From positions 1,334,501-1,398,500 of the forward strand of contig JAWQEG010000630.1 in assembly GCA_033782935.1 (NCBI GenBank): a stretch of 64,000 nt of DNA. Direction: 5' to 3'. The notes beneath the pieces were generated by a model. The model was not told the DNA's origin. It worked only from the letters and a program-made list of their open reading frames with translations, and ran no database searches. This document shows, piece by piece, positions 1-10,099 of the stretch. The stretch comes from Petrolisthes cinctipes (taxonomy: Eukaryota > Arthropoda > Malacostraca > Decapoda > Porcellanidae). The position numbers were made by a program, and so were the translations under genes. How positions within the stretch are numbered: position 1 is the stretch's first letter; each line of letters begins with the position of its first letter.

Positions 1-2690
1 CAGAAGCAATCTGTTCAGTGCTAGAATATATTTTCAAAATATAGGCTAAAATCATGCTAAAAATCGATCTTTTAGGTGCCAAAAAGTCGATATCTCAAAT
101 TCAGTCCCAAAACACCCGAAAATTCGATATTTAGGGGTCCCAGAAGCGATCTGTACATGCCTACTCCGTGTTACAGTATTTTCAAAATACATGCTCAAAA
201 CATACTGAAAATCGATCTTTTAGGTGCACAAAAGTCGATATTTGCATGCATCTTCAGTACCCGTTTATATCTCAAATTCAGGCTCAAAACACCCGAAAAT
301 TCAATATTTTGGGGTCCCGGAAGCAATCTGTACATGCCTACACAGTGCTAGAATATTTTCAAAATATAGGCTAAAAACATGGTAAAAATCGACATTTTAA
401 GTGCCAAAAAATCGATATCCCAAATTTAGTCCCAAAACACCCGAAAATTCGATATTTAGAGGTTCCAGATGGTATCTGTACATGCCTACTCCGTGTTAGA
501 GTATTTTCAAAATACAGGCCAAAAACATACTGAAAATCGATCTTTTAGGTGCCCAAAAGTCGATATGTGCATGCATCTTCTGTACCCGTTTATATCTCAA
601 ATTCTGGCCCTAAACACCCGAAAATTCGATATTTTGGGGTTCCAGAAGCGATCTGTACATGCATACTCCGTGTTAGAGTATTTTCAAAATTCAGGCCCAA
701 AACATGCTGAAAATCGATATTTTTGGTGCCGAAAGTTAATATGTGCATGTATTTTCTGTACCCGTTTATATCTCAAATTCAGGCTCAAAACACCCGAAAA
801 ATCAATATTTTGGGGTCCCAGAAGCAATCTGTACATGCCTACTCAGTGCTAGAATATTTTCAAAATATAGGCTAAAAACATGCTAAAAATCGATCTTTTA
901 GGTGCCAAAAAGTCGATATCTCAAATTCTGGCCCTAAACACCCGAAAATTCAATATTTTGGGGTCCCAGAAGCGATCTCTACATGCCTACTCCGTGTTAG
1001 AGTATTTTCAAAATACAGGTCCAAAACATGCTGAAAATCGATATTTTAGATGCCCAAAGTCAATATGTGCATGCATCTTCTGTACCCGTTTATATCTCAA
1101 ATTCAGGCTCAAAACACCCGAAAATTCAATATTTTGGGGTCCCAGAAGCAATCTGTACATGCCTACACAGTGCTAGAATATTTTCAAAATATAGGCTAAA
1201 AACATGCTAAAAATCGACATTTTATGTGCCAAAAAATCGATATCTCAAATTCAGTCACATAACACCCGAAAATTCGATATTTAGAGGTCGACATTTTATG
1301 TGCCAAAAAAATCGATATCTCAAATTCAGTCCCATAACACCCGAAAATTCGATATTTAGAGGTCCGTGTTAGAGTATTTTCAAAATACAGGCCAAAAACA
1401 TACTGAAAATCGATCTTTTAGGTGCCCAAAAGTCGATATGTGCATGCATCTTCTGTACCCGTTTATATCTCAAATTCTGGCCCTAAACACCCGAAAATTC
1501 GATATTTTGGGGTCCCAGAAGCGATCTGTACATGCCTACTCCGTGTTAGAGTATTTTCAAAATTCAGGCCCAAAACATGCTGAAAATCGATATTTTTGGT
1601 GCCCAAAGTCAATATGTGCATGTATCTTCTGTACCCGTTTATATCTTAAATTCAGGCTCAAAACACCCGAAAATTCAATATTTTGGGGTCCCAGAAGCAA
1701 TCTGTTCAGTGCTTGAATATTTTCAAAATATAGGCTAAAATCATGCTAAAAATCGATCTTTTAGGTGCCAAAAAGTCGATATCCTAAATTCAGTCCCAAA
1801 ACACCCGAAAATTCGATATTTAGGGGTCCCAGAAGCGATCTGTACATGCCTACTCCGTGTTACAGTATTTTCAAAATACATGCTCAAAACATACTGAAAA
1901 TCGATCTTTTAGGTGCACAAAAGTCGATATTTGCATGCATCTTCAGTACCCGTTTATATCTCAAATTCAGGCTCAAAACACCCGAAAATTCAATATTTTG
2001 GGGTCCCGGAAGCAATCTGTACATGCCTACACAGTGCTAGAATATTTTCAAAATATAGGCTAAAAACATGCTAAAAATCGACATTTTAAGTGCCAAAAAA
2101 TCGATATCTCAAATTTAGTCCCAAAACACCCGAAAATTCGATATTTAGAGGTCCCAGATGGTATCTGTACATGCCTACTCCGTGTTAGAGTATTTTCAAA
2201 ATACAGGCCAAAAACATACTGAAAATCGATCTTTTAGGTGCCCAAAAGTCGATATGTGCATGCATCTTCTGTACCCGTTTATATCTCAAATTCTGGCCCT
2301 AAACACCCGAAAATTCGATATTTTGGGGTCCCAGAAGCGATCTGTACATGCATACTCCGTGTTAGAGTATTTTCAAAATTCAGGCCCAAAACATGCTGAA
2401 AATCGATAATTTTGGTGCCGAAAGTTAATATGTGCATGTATCTTCTGTACCCGTTTATATCTCAAATTCAGGCTCAAAACACCCGAAAATTCAATATTTT
2501 GGGGTCCCAGAAGCAATCTGTACATGCTACTCAGTGCTAGAATATTTTCAAAATATAGGCATTTTAACATGCTAAAAATCGATCTTTTAGGTGCCAAAAA
2601 GTCGATATCTCAAATTCTGGCCCTAAACACCCGAAAATTCGATATTTTGGGGTCCCAGAAGCGATCTGTACATGCCTACTCCATGTTAGA
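1..2690 (+). repeat. Block duplication, offset 1689 bp (about 1-1000 copied at 1690-2690)
   Basis: About 1.0 kb at the left edge is repeated 1689 bp downstream. Shared unusual variants include CTGTTCAGTGCT at 11 and near 1702, TAAAATCATGC, the TTACAG in place of TTAGAG at 170 and 1859, the CAGATGGTATCTG junction at 466 and 2155, and the chimaeric C/A1 junction at about 900-950 and 2590-2640. The copies part company near 1005, where one continues with a B2-like monomer and the other with B1. The left limit lies outside the window. Confidence 0.8.
1214..1365 (+). repeat. Local 74-bp tandem duplication inside a C2 monomer
   Basis: TCGACATTTTATGTGCC occurs at 1214 and again at 1288, each followed by the C2 body. 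The second copy has one extra A in its A-run, and both carry CATAACACCC. The tail then jumps from GAGGTC straight to CGTGTTAGAG, so the usual CAGAAGGTATCTGTACATGCCTACTC is missing (26 bases, key ends CAGAAG and CTACTC). This is a unique breakpoint in the window. Confidence 0.75.
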
Positions 2691-3998
2691 GTATTTTCAA
2701 AATTCAGGCCCAAAACATGCTGAAAATCGATATTTTTGGTGCCCAAAGTCATTATGTGCATGTATCTTCTGTACCCGTTTATATCTCAAATTCAGGCTCA
2801 AAACACCCGAAAATTCAATATTTTGGGGTCCACGAAGCAATCTGTTCAGTGCTAGAATATTTTCAAAATGTAGGCTAAAAACATGCTAAAAATCGATCTT
2901 TTAGGTGCCAAAAAGTCGATATCTCAAATTCATTCCCAAAACACCCGAAAATTCGATATTTAGGGGTCCCAGAAGCGATCTGTACATGCCTACTCCGTGT
3001 TAGAGTATTTTCAAAATACATGCTCAAAACATACTGAAAATCGATCTTTTAGGTGCCCAAAAGTCGATATGTGCATGCATCTTCTGTACCCGTTTATATC
3101 TCAAATTCTGGCCCTAAACACCCGAAAATTCGATATTTTGGGGTCCCAGAAGCGATCTGTACATGCATACTCCGTGTTAGAGTATTTTCAAAATTCAGGC
3201 CCAAAACATGCTGAAAATCGATATTTTTGGTGCGCAAAGTTAATATGTGCATGTATCTTCTGTACCCGTTTATATCTCAAATTCAGGCTCAAAACACCCG
3301 AAAATTCAATATTTTGGGGTCCCAGAAGCAATCTGTACATGCCTACTCAGTGCTAGAATATTTTCAAAATATAGGCTAAAAACATGCTAAAAATCGATCT
3401 TTCAGGTGCCAAAAAGTCGATATCTCAAATTCAGTCCCAAAACACCCGAAAATTCGATATTTAGGGGTCCCAGAAGCGATCTGTACATGCCTACTCCGTG
3501 TTAGAGTATTTTCAAAATACATGCTCAAAACATACTGAAAATCGATCTTTTAGGTGCACAAAAGTCGATATGTGCATGCATCTTCAGTACCCGTTTATAT
3601 CTCAAATTCAGGCTCAAAACACCCGAAAATTCAATATTTTGGGGTCCCAGAAGCAATCCGTACATGCCTACTCAGTGTTAGAGTATTTTCAAAATACAGT
3701 CCCAAAACATGCTGAAATTCGATATTTTAGATGCCCAAAGTCAATATGTGCATGTATCTTCTGTACCCGTTTATATCTCAAATTCAGGCTCAAAACACCC
3801 GAAAATTCAATATTTTGGGGTCCCAGAAGCAATCTGTACATGCCTACTCAGTGCTAGAATATTTTCAAAATATAGGCTAAAAACATGCTAAAAATCGATC
3901 TTTTAGGTGCCAAAAAGTCGATATCTCAAATTCAGTCCCAAAACACCCGAGAATTCGATATTTAGGGGTCCCAGAAGCGATCTGTACATGCCTACTCC

Positions 3999-4175
3999 GT
4001 GTTAGAGTATTTTCAAAATACAGGCCAAAAACATACTGAAAATCGATCTTTTAGGTGCCCAAAAGTCGATATGTGCATGCATCTTCTGTACCCGTTTATA
4101 TCTCAAATTCTGTCCCTAAACACCCGAAAATTCGATATTTTGGGGTCCCAGAAGCGATCTGTACATGCCTACTCC
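3999..4175 (+). repeat. Monomer type A1, 177 bp (exemplar)
   Basis: Full-length monomer. Diagnostic features are ACAGGCCAAAAACATACTG, then GATCTTTTAGGTGCCCAAAAG (four A), GTGCATGCATCTTCTG, and CTGKCCCTAAAC before the CACCCG junction. It ends in CAGAAGCGATCTG. It is one base longer than type B because of the fourth A in CCCAAAAGTC. Type A is the only form whose length equals two intact half-units, 88 + 89 bp. Confidence 0.85.
4039..4126 (+). repeat. Half-unit alpha (88 bp) of the satellite monomer
   Basis: The first half of the internal duplication, running from AAAATCGATCTTTTAGG to CACCCG. It aligns along its whole length with the adjacent half-unit: AAAAT-CGAT, TTTT, GG, CCCA.AAG, CGAT.TGT.CATGC, then a T/A-rich block, CAAA, GGCC and AAACA. 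This is the half that is truncated from 88 to 59 bp in type C monomers. Confidence 0.72.
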
Positions 4176-4215
4176 GTGTTAGAGTATTTTCAAAATTCAG
4201 GCCCAAAACATGCTG
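4127..4215 (+). repeat. Half-unit beta (89 bp) of the satellite monomer
   Basis: The second half, from AAAATTCGATATTTTGGGG to ACATGCTG. By eye it matches half-unit alpha at about 60 percent of positions with only two or three single-base gaps. The similarity is clearest in the first 50 bases and the last 25. It contains the TATTTTCAAAATA near-palindrome, whose counterpart in alpha is the decayed TATATCTCAAAT. Confidence 0.72.
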
Positions 4216-4341
4216 AAAATCGATATTTTTGGTGCCCAAAGTCAATATGTGCATGTATCTTCTGTACCCGTTTATATCTCAAATTCAGGCTCAAAACACC
4301 CGAAAATTCAATATTTTGGAGTCCCAGAAGCAATCTGTACA
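4176..4341 (+). repeat. Monomer type B1, 166 bp here (176 bp minus a 10-bp deletion)
   Basis: Diagnostic features are CAAAATTCAGGCCCAAAACATGCTG, shown here only as its key parts: the TTCAGGCCC block, GATATTTTTGGTGCCC, CAAAGTCAATATG (three A) and GCATGTATC. The full form is 176 bp. This copy lacks ATGCCTACTC immediately before the C monomer, so CTGTACATGCCTACTCAGTG is reduced to CTGTACAGTG. The deletion has a CA microhomology at its edges. Confidence 0.85.
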
Positions 4342-4489
4342 GTGCTAGAATATTTTCAAAATATAGGCTAAAAACATGCTAAAAATCGATCTTTTAGGTG
4401 CCAAAAAGTCGATATCACAAATTCAGTCCCAAAACACCCGAAAATTCGATATTTAGGGGTCCCAGAAGCGATCTGTACATGCCTACTCC
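4342..4489 (+). repeat. Monomer type C1, 148 bp short monomer
   Basis: It begins GTGCTAGAATATTTTC instead of GTGTTAGAGTATTTTC. The sequence GTCGATATCTCAAATTC replaces the long form, in which 29 bases lie between the two ATAT motifs. 177 minus 29 gives exactly the observed 148 bp. C1 carries GATCTTTTAGGTGCC, GATATTTAGGGGTCC and CAGAAGCGATCTG. Confidence 0.86.
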
Positions 4490-4666
4490 GTGTTAGAGTA
4501 TTTTCAAAATACATGCTCAAAACATACTGAAAATCGATCTTTTAGGTGCACAAAAGTCGATATGTGCATGCATCTTCAGTACCCGTTTATATCTCAAATT
4601 CAGGCTCAAAACACCCGAAAATTCGATATTTTAGGGTCCCAGAAGCAATCTGTACATGCCTACTCA
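4490..4666 (+). repeat. Monomer type A2, 177 bp (exemplar)
   Basis: It differs from A1 by ACATGCTCAAAACATACTG, GTGCACAAAAGTCG, CATCTTCAGTACCC and CAGGCTCAAAACACCC, and usually by TTCAATATTTTGGGG and CAGAAGCAATCTG at its end (this copy keeps TTCGATATTTTAGGG). Its second half resembles type B, so A2 may be an old A/B recombinant. That origin is inference. Confidence 0.84.
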
Positions 4667-4842
4667 GTGTTAGAGTATTTTCAAAATACAGGCCCAAAAC
4701 ATGCTGAAAATCGATATTTTAGATGCCCAAAGTCAATATGTGCATGTATCTTCTGTACCCGTTTATATCTCAAATTCAGGCTCAAAACACCCGAAAATTC
4801 AATATTTTGGGGTCCCAGAAGCAATCTGTACATGCCTACACA
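4667..4842 (+). repeat. Monomer type B2, 176 bp (exemplar)
   Basis: It has ATACAGGCCCAAAACATGCTG (key part GGCCCAAAACATG), then GATATTTTAGATGCCC and CAAAGTCAATATG. It typically ends ACATGCCTACACAGTG rather than CTACTCAGTG. It is the partner of A2 and C2 in the second trimer. Confidence 0.84.
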
Positions 4843-4990
4843 GTGCTAGAATATTTTCAAAATATAGGCTAAAAACATACTAAAAATCGACATTTTAGGT
4901 GCCAAAAAATCGATATCTCAAATTCAGTCCCAAAACACCCGAAAATTCGATATTTAGAGGTCCCAGAAGGTATCTGTACATGCTTACTCC
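4843..4990 (+). repeat. Monomer type C2, 148 bp short monomer
   Basis: It shares the 29-bp deletion with C1. It differs by CGACATTTTAGGTGCC, CCAAAAAATCGATATC, GATATTTAGAGGTCC and CAGAAGGTATCTG. Both transposon copies are inserted in the tail of a C2-type end, at the TA of GGTATCTGTACATGCC. Confidence 0.85.
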
Positions 4991-7900
4991 ATGTTAGAGT
5001 ATTTTCAAAATACAGGCCAAAAACATACTGAAAATCGATCTTTTAGGTGCCCAAAAGTCGATATGTGCATGCATCTTCTGTACCCGTTTATATCTCAAAT
5101 TCTGGCCCTAAACACCCGAAAATTCGATATTTTGGGGTCCCAGAAGCAATCCGTACATGCCTACTCAGTGTTAGAGTATTTTCAAAATACAGTCCCAAAA
5201 CATGCTGAAATTCGATATTTTAGATGCCCAAAGTCAATATGTGCATGTATCTTCTGTACCCGTTTATATCTCAAATTCAGGCTCAAAACACCCGAAAATT
5301 CAATATTTTGGGGTCCCAGAAGCAATCTGTACATGCCTACTCAGTGCTAGAATATTTTCAAAATATAGGCTAAAAACATGCTAAAAATCGATCTTTTAGG
5401 TGCCAAAAAGTCGATATCTCAAATTCAGTCCCAAAACACCCGAGAATTCGATATTTAGGGGTCCCAGAAGCGATCTGTACATGCCTACTCCGTGTTAGAG
5501 TATTTTCAAAATACAGGCCAAAAACATACTGAAAATCGATCTTTTAGGTGCCCAAAAGTCGATATGTGCATGCATCTTCTGTACCCGTTTATATCTCAAA
5601 TTCTGTCCCTAAACACCCGAAAATTCGATATTTTGGGGTCCCAGAAGCGATCTGTACATGCCTACTCCGTGTTAGAGTATTTTCAAAATTCAGGCCCAAA
5701 ACATGCTGAAAATCGATATTTTTGGTGCCCAAAGTCAATATGTGCATGTATCTTCTGTACCCGTTTATATCTCAAATTCAGGCTCAAAACACCCGAAAAT
5801 TCAATATTTTGGAGTCCCAGAAGCAATCTGTACAGTGCTAGAATATTTTCAAAATATAGGCTAAAAACATGCTAAAAATCGATCTTTTAGGTGCCAAAAA
5901 GTCGATATCACAAATTCAGTCCCAAAACACCCGAAAATTCGATATTTAGGGGTCCCAGAAGCGATCTGTACATGCCTACTCCGTGTTAGAGTATTTTCAA
6001 AATACATGCTCAAAACATACTGAAAATCGATCTTTTAGGTGCACAAAAGTCGATATGTGCATGCATCTTCAGTACCCGTTTATATCTCATATTCAGGCTC
6101 AAAACACCCGAAAATTCGATATTTTAGGGTCCCAGAAGCAATCTGTACATGCCTACTCAGTGTTAGAGTATTTTCAAAATACAGGCCCAAAACATGCTGA
6201 AAATCGATATTTTAGATGCCCAAAGTCAATATGTGCATGTATCTTCTGTACCCGTTTATATCTCAAATTCAGGCTCAAAACACCCGAAAATTCAATATTT
6301 TGGGGTCCCAGAAGCAATCTGTACATGCCTACACAGTGCTAGAATATTTTCAAAATATAGGCTAAAAACATGCTAAAAATCGACATTTTAGGTGCCAAAA
6401 AATCGATATCTCAAATTCAGTCCCAAAACACCCGAAAATTCGATATTTAGAGGTCCCAGAAGGTATCTGTACATGCTTACTCCATGTTAGAGTATTTTCA
6501 AAATACAGGCCAAAAACATACTGAAAATCGATCTTTTAGGTGCCCAAAAGTCGATATGTGCATGCATCTTCTGTACCCGTTTATATCTCAAATTCTGGCC
6601 CTAAACACCCGAAAATTCGATATTTTGGGGTCCCAGAAGCGATCTGTACATGCCTACTCCGTGTTAGAGTATTTTCAAAATTCAGGCCAAAAACATGCTG
6701 AAAATCGATATTTTTGGTGCCCAAAGTCAATATGTGCATGTATCTTCTGTACCCGTTTATATCTGAAATTCAGGCTCAAAACACCCTAAAATTCAATATT
6801 TTGGGGTCCCAGAAGCAATCTGTACATGCCTACTCAGTGCTAGAATATTTTCAAAATATAGGCTAAATGCTAAAAATCGATCTTTTAGGTGCCAAAAAGT
6901 CGATATCTCAAATTCAGTCCCAAAACACCCGAAAATTCGATATTTAGGGGTCCCAGAAGCGATCTGTACATGCCTACTCCGTGTTAGAGTATTTTCAAAA
7001 TACATGCTCAAGACATACTGAAAATCGATCTTTTAGGTGCACAAAAGTCGATATGTGCATGCATCTTCAGTACCCGTTTATATCTCAAATTCAGGCTCAA
7101 AACACCCGAAAATTCAATATTTTGGGGTCTCAGAAGCAATCTGTACATGCCTATTCAGTGTTAGAGTATTTTCAAAATACTGGCCCAAAACATGCTGAAA
7201 ATCGATATTTTAGATGCCCAAAGTCAATATGTGCATGTATCTTCTGTACCCGTTTATATCTCAAATTCAGGCTCAAAACACCCGAAAATTCAATATTTTG
7301 GGGTCCCAGAAGCAATCAGTACATGCCTACACAGTGCTAGAATATTTTCAAAATAGAGTGTAAAAATGCTAAAAATCGACATTTTAGTTGCCAAAAAAAT
7401 CGATATCTCAAATTCAGTCCCTAAACACCCGAAAATTCGATATTTAGAGGTCCCAGATGGTATCTGTACATGCCTACTCCGTGTTAGAGTATTTTCAAAA
7501 TACAGGCCAAAAACATACTGAAAATCGATCTATTAGGTGCCCAAAAGTCGATATGTGCATGCATCTTCTGTACCCGTTTATATCTCAAATTCTGGCCCTA
7601 AACACCCGAAAATTCGATATTTTGGGGTCCCAGAAGCGATCTGTACATGCCTACTCCGTGTTAGAGTATTTTCAAAATTCAGGCCCAAAACATGCTGAAA
7701 ATCGATATTTTTGGTGCCCAAAGTCGATATGTGCATGCATCTTCAGTACCCGTTTATATCTCAAATTCAGGCTCAAAACACCCGAAAATTCAATATTTTG
7801 GGGTCCCAGAAGCAATCTGTACAGTGCTAGAATATTTTCAAAATATAGGCTAAAAACATGCTAAAAATCGATCTTTTAGGTGCCAAAAAGTCGATATCTC

Positions 7901-10099
7901 AAATTCAGTCCCAAAACACCCGAAAATTCGATATTTAAGGGTCCCAAAAGCGATCTGTACATGCCTACTCCGTGATAGAGTATTTTCAAAATACATGCTC
8001 AAAACATACTGAAAATCGATCTTTTAGGTGCACAAAAGTCGATATGTGCATGCATCTTCAGTACCCTTTTATATCTCAAATTCAGGCTCAAAACACCCGA
8101 AAATTCAATATTTTGGGGTCCCAGAAGCAATCTGTACATGCCTACTCAGTGTTAGAGTATTTTCAAAATACAGGCACAAAACATGCTGAAAATCGATATT
8201 TTAGATGCCCAAAGTCAATATCTTCTGTACCCGTTTATATCTCAAATTCAGGCTCAAAACACCCGAAAATTCAATATTTTGGGGTCCCAGAAGCAATCTG
8301 GACATGTCTACACAGTGCTAGAATATTTTCAAAATATAGGCTAAAAACATGCTAAAAATCGACATTTTAGGTGCCAAAAAATCGATATCTCAAATTCAGT
8401 CCCAAAACACCCGAAAATTCGATATTTAGAGGTCCCAGAAGGTATCTGTACATGCTTACTCCGTGTTAGAGTATTTTCAAATTACAGGCAAAAAACATAC
8501 TGAAAATCGATCTTTTAGGTGCCCAAAGTCAATATTTGCTAGTATCTTCTGTACCCGTTTATATCTCAAATTCAGGCTCAAAACACCCGAAAATTCAATA
8601 TTTTGGGGTCCCAGAAGCAATCTGTACCGTGCTAGAATATTTTCAAAATATAGGCTAAAAACATGCTAAAAATCGATCTTTTAGGTACCAAGAAGTCGAT
8701 ATCTCAAATTCAGTCCCAAAACACCCGAAAATTCGATATTTAGGGGTCCCAGAAGCGATCTGTACATGCCTACTCCGTGTTAGAGTATTTTCAAAATGCA
8801 GGCCCAAAACATGCTGAAAATCGATATTTTCGATGCCCAAAGTCAATATGTGCATGTATCTTCTGTACCCGTTTATATCTCAAATTCAGGCTCAAAACAC
8901 CCGAAAATTCAATATTTTGGGGTCCTAGAAGCAATCTGTATATGCCTACACAGTGCTAGAATATTTTCAAAATATAGTCTAAAAACATGCTAAAAATCGA
9001 CATTTTAGGTGCCAAAAAATCGATATCTCAAATTCAGTCCCAAAACACCCGAAAATTCGATATTTAGAGGTCCCAGAAGGTATCTGTACATGCTTACTCC
9101 ATGTTAGAGTATTTTCAAAATACAGGCCAAAAACATATTGAAAATCGATCATTTAGGTGCCCAAAAGTCGATATGTGCATGCATCTTCTGTACCCGTTTA
9201 TATCTCAAATTCTGGCCCTAAACACCCGAAAATTCGATATTTTGGGGTCCCAGAAGCGATCTGTACATGCCTACTCCGTGTTAGAGTATTTTCAAAATTC
9301 AGGCCCAAAACATGCTGAAAATCGATATTTTTGGTGCCCAAAGTCAATATGTGCATGTATCTTCTCTACCCGTTTATATCTGAAATTCAGGCTCAAAACA
9401 CCCGAAAATTCAATATTTTGGGGTCCCAGAAGCAATCTGTACATGCCTACTCAGTTCTAGAATGTTTTCAAAATATAGGCTAAAAACATGCTAAAAATCG
9501 ATCTTTTAGGTGCCAAAAAGTCGATATCTCAAATTCAGTCCCAAAACACCCGAAAATTCGATATTTAGGGGTCCCAGAAGCGATCTGTACATGCCTACTC
9601 CGTGTTAGAGTATTTTCAAAATACATGCTCAAAACATACTGAAAATCGATCTTTTAGGTGCACAAAAGTCGATATGTGCATGCATCTTCAGTACCCGTTT
9701 ATATCTCAAATTCAGGCTCAAAACACCCGAAAATTCAATATTTTGGGGTCCCAGAAGCAATCTGTACATGCCTATTTATTGTTAGAGTATTTTCAAAATA
9801 CTGGCCCAAAACATGCTGAAAATCGATATTTTAGATGCCCAAAGTCAATATGTGCTTGTATCTTCTGTACCCGTTTATATCTCAAATTCAGGCTCAAAAC
9901 ACCCGAAAATTCAATATTTTGGGGTCCCAGAAGCAATCTGTACATGCCTACACAGTGCTAGAATATTTTCAAAATATAGGCTAAAAACATGCTAAAAATC
10001 GACATTTTAGGTGCCAAAAAATCGATATCTCTAATTCAGTCCCAAAACACCCGAAAATTCGATATTTAGAGGTCCCAGAAGGTATCTGTACATGCCTAC

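Larger units (their letters stand above)
3999..4990 (+). repeat. Representative hexameric higher-order repeat A1-B1-C1-A2-B2-C2 (992 bp)
   Basis: This is a clean example of the main higher-order unit. It is two trimers, 491 bp (3999-4489) and 501 bp (4490-4990), phased on GTGTTAGAG or GTGCTAGAA. The first trimer has the A1 signature (GTGCCCAAAAGTCG, CTGTCCCTAAAC or CTGGCCCTAAAC) and the second the A2 signature (GTGCACAAAAGTCG, CAGGCTCAAAAC). The alternation recurs through the window, for example at 5492/5983, 6484/6981, 9101/9602, 28445/28936 and 36352/36843. The cassette length is 992 bp when the 10-bp B/C junction deletion is present and 1002 bp when it is not. Confidence 0.88.
3620..6640 (+). 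repeat. Tandem duplication of a three-trimer block, period 1493 bp
   Basis: The period equals 501 + 491 + 501 bp. Shared private variants at exact 1493-bp spacing include GCAATCCGTACATG (3653 and 5146), CATGCTGAAATTCG (about 3710 and 5203), CCGAGAATTCG (about 3948 and 5441), TTTTGGAGTCCC (about 4315 and 5808) and GATATCACAAATTC. Only a few single-base differences were seen, such as CTCATATTC at about 6087 against CTCAAATTC at about 4594. Confidence 0.85.
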
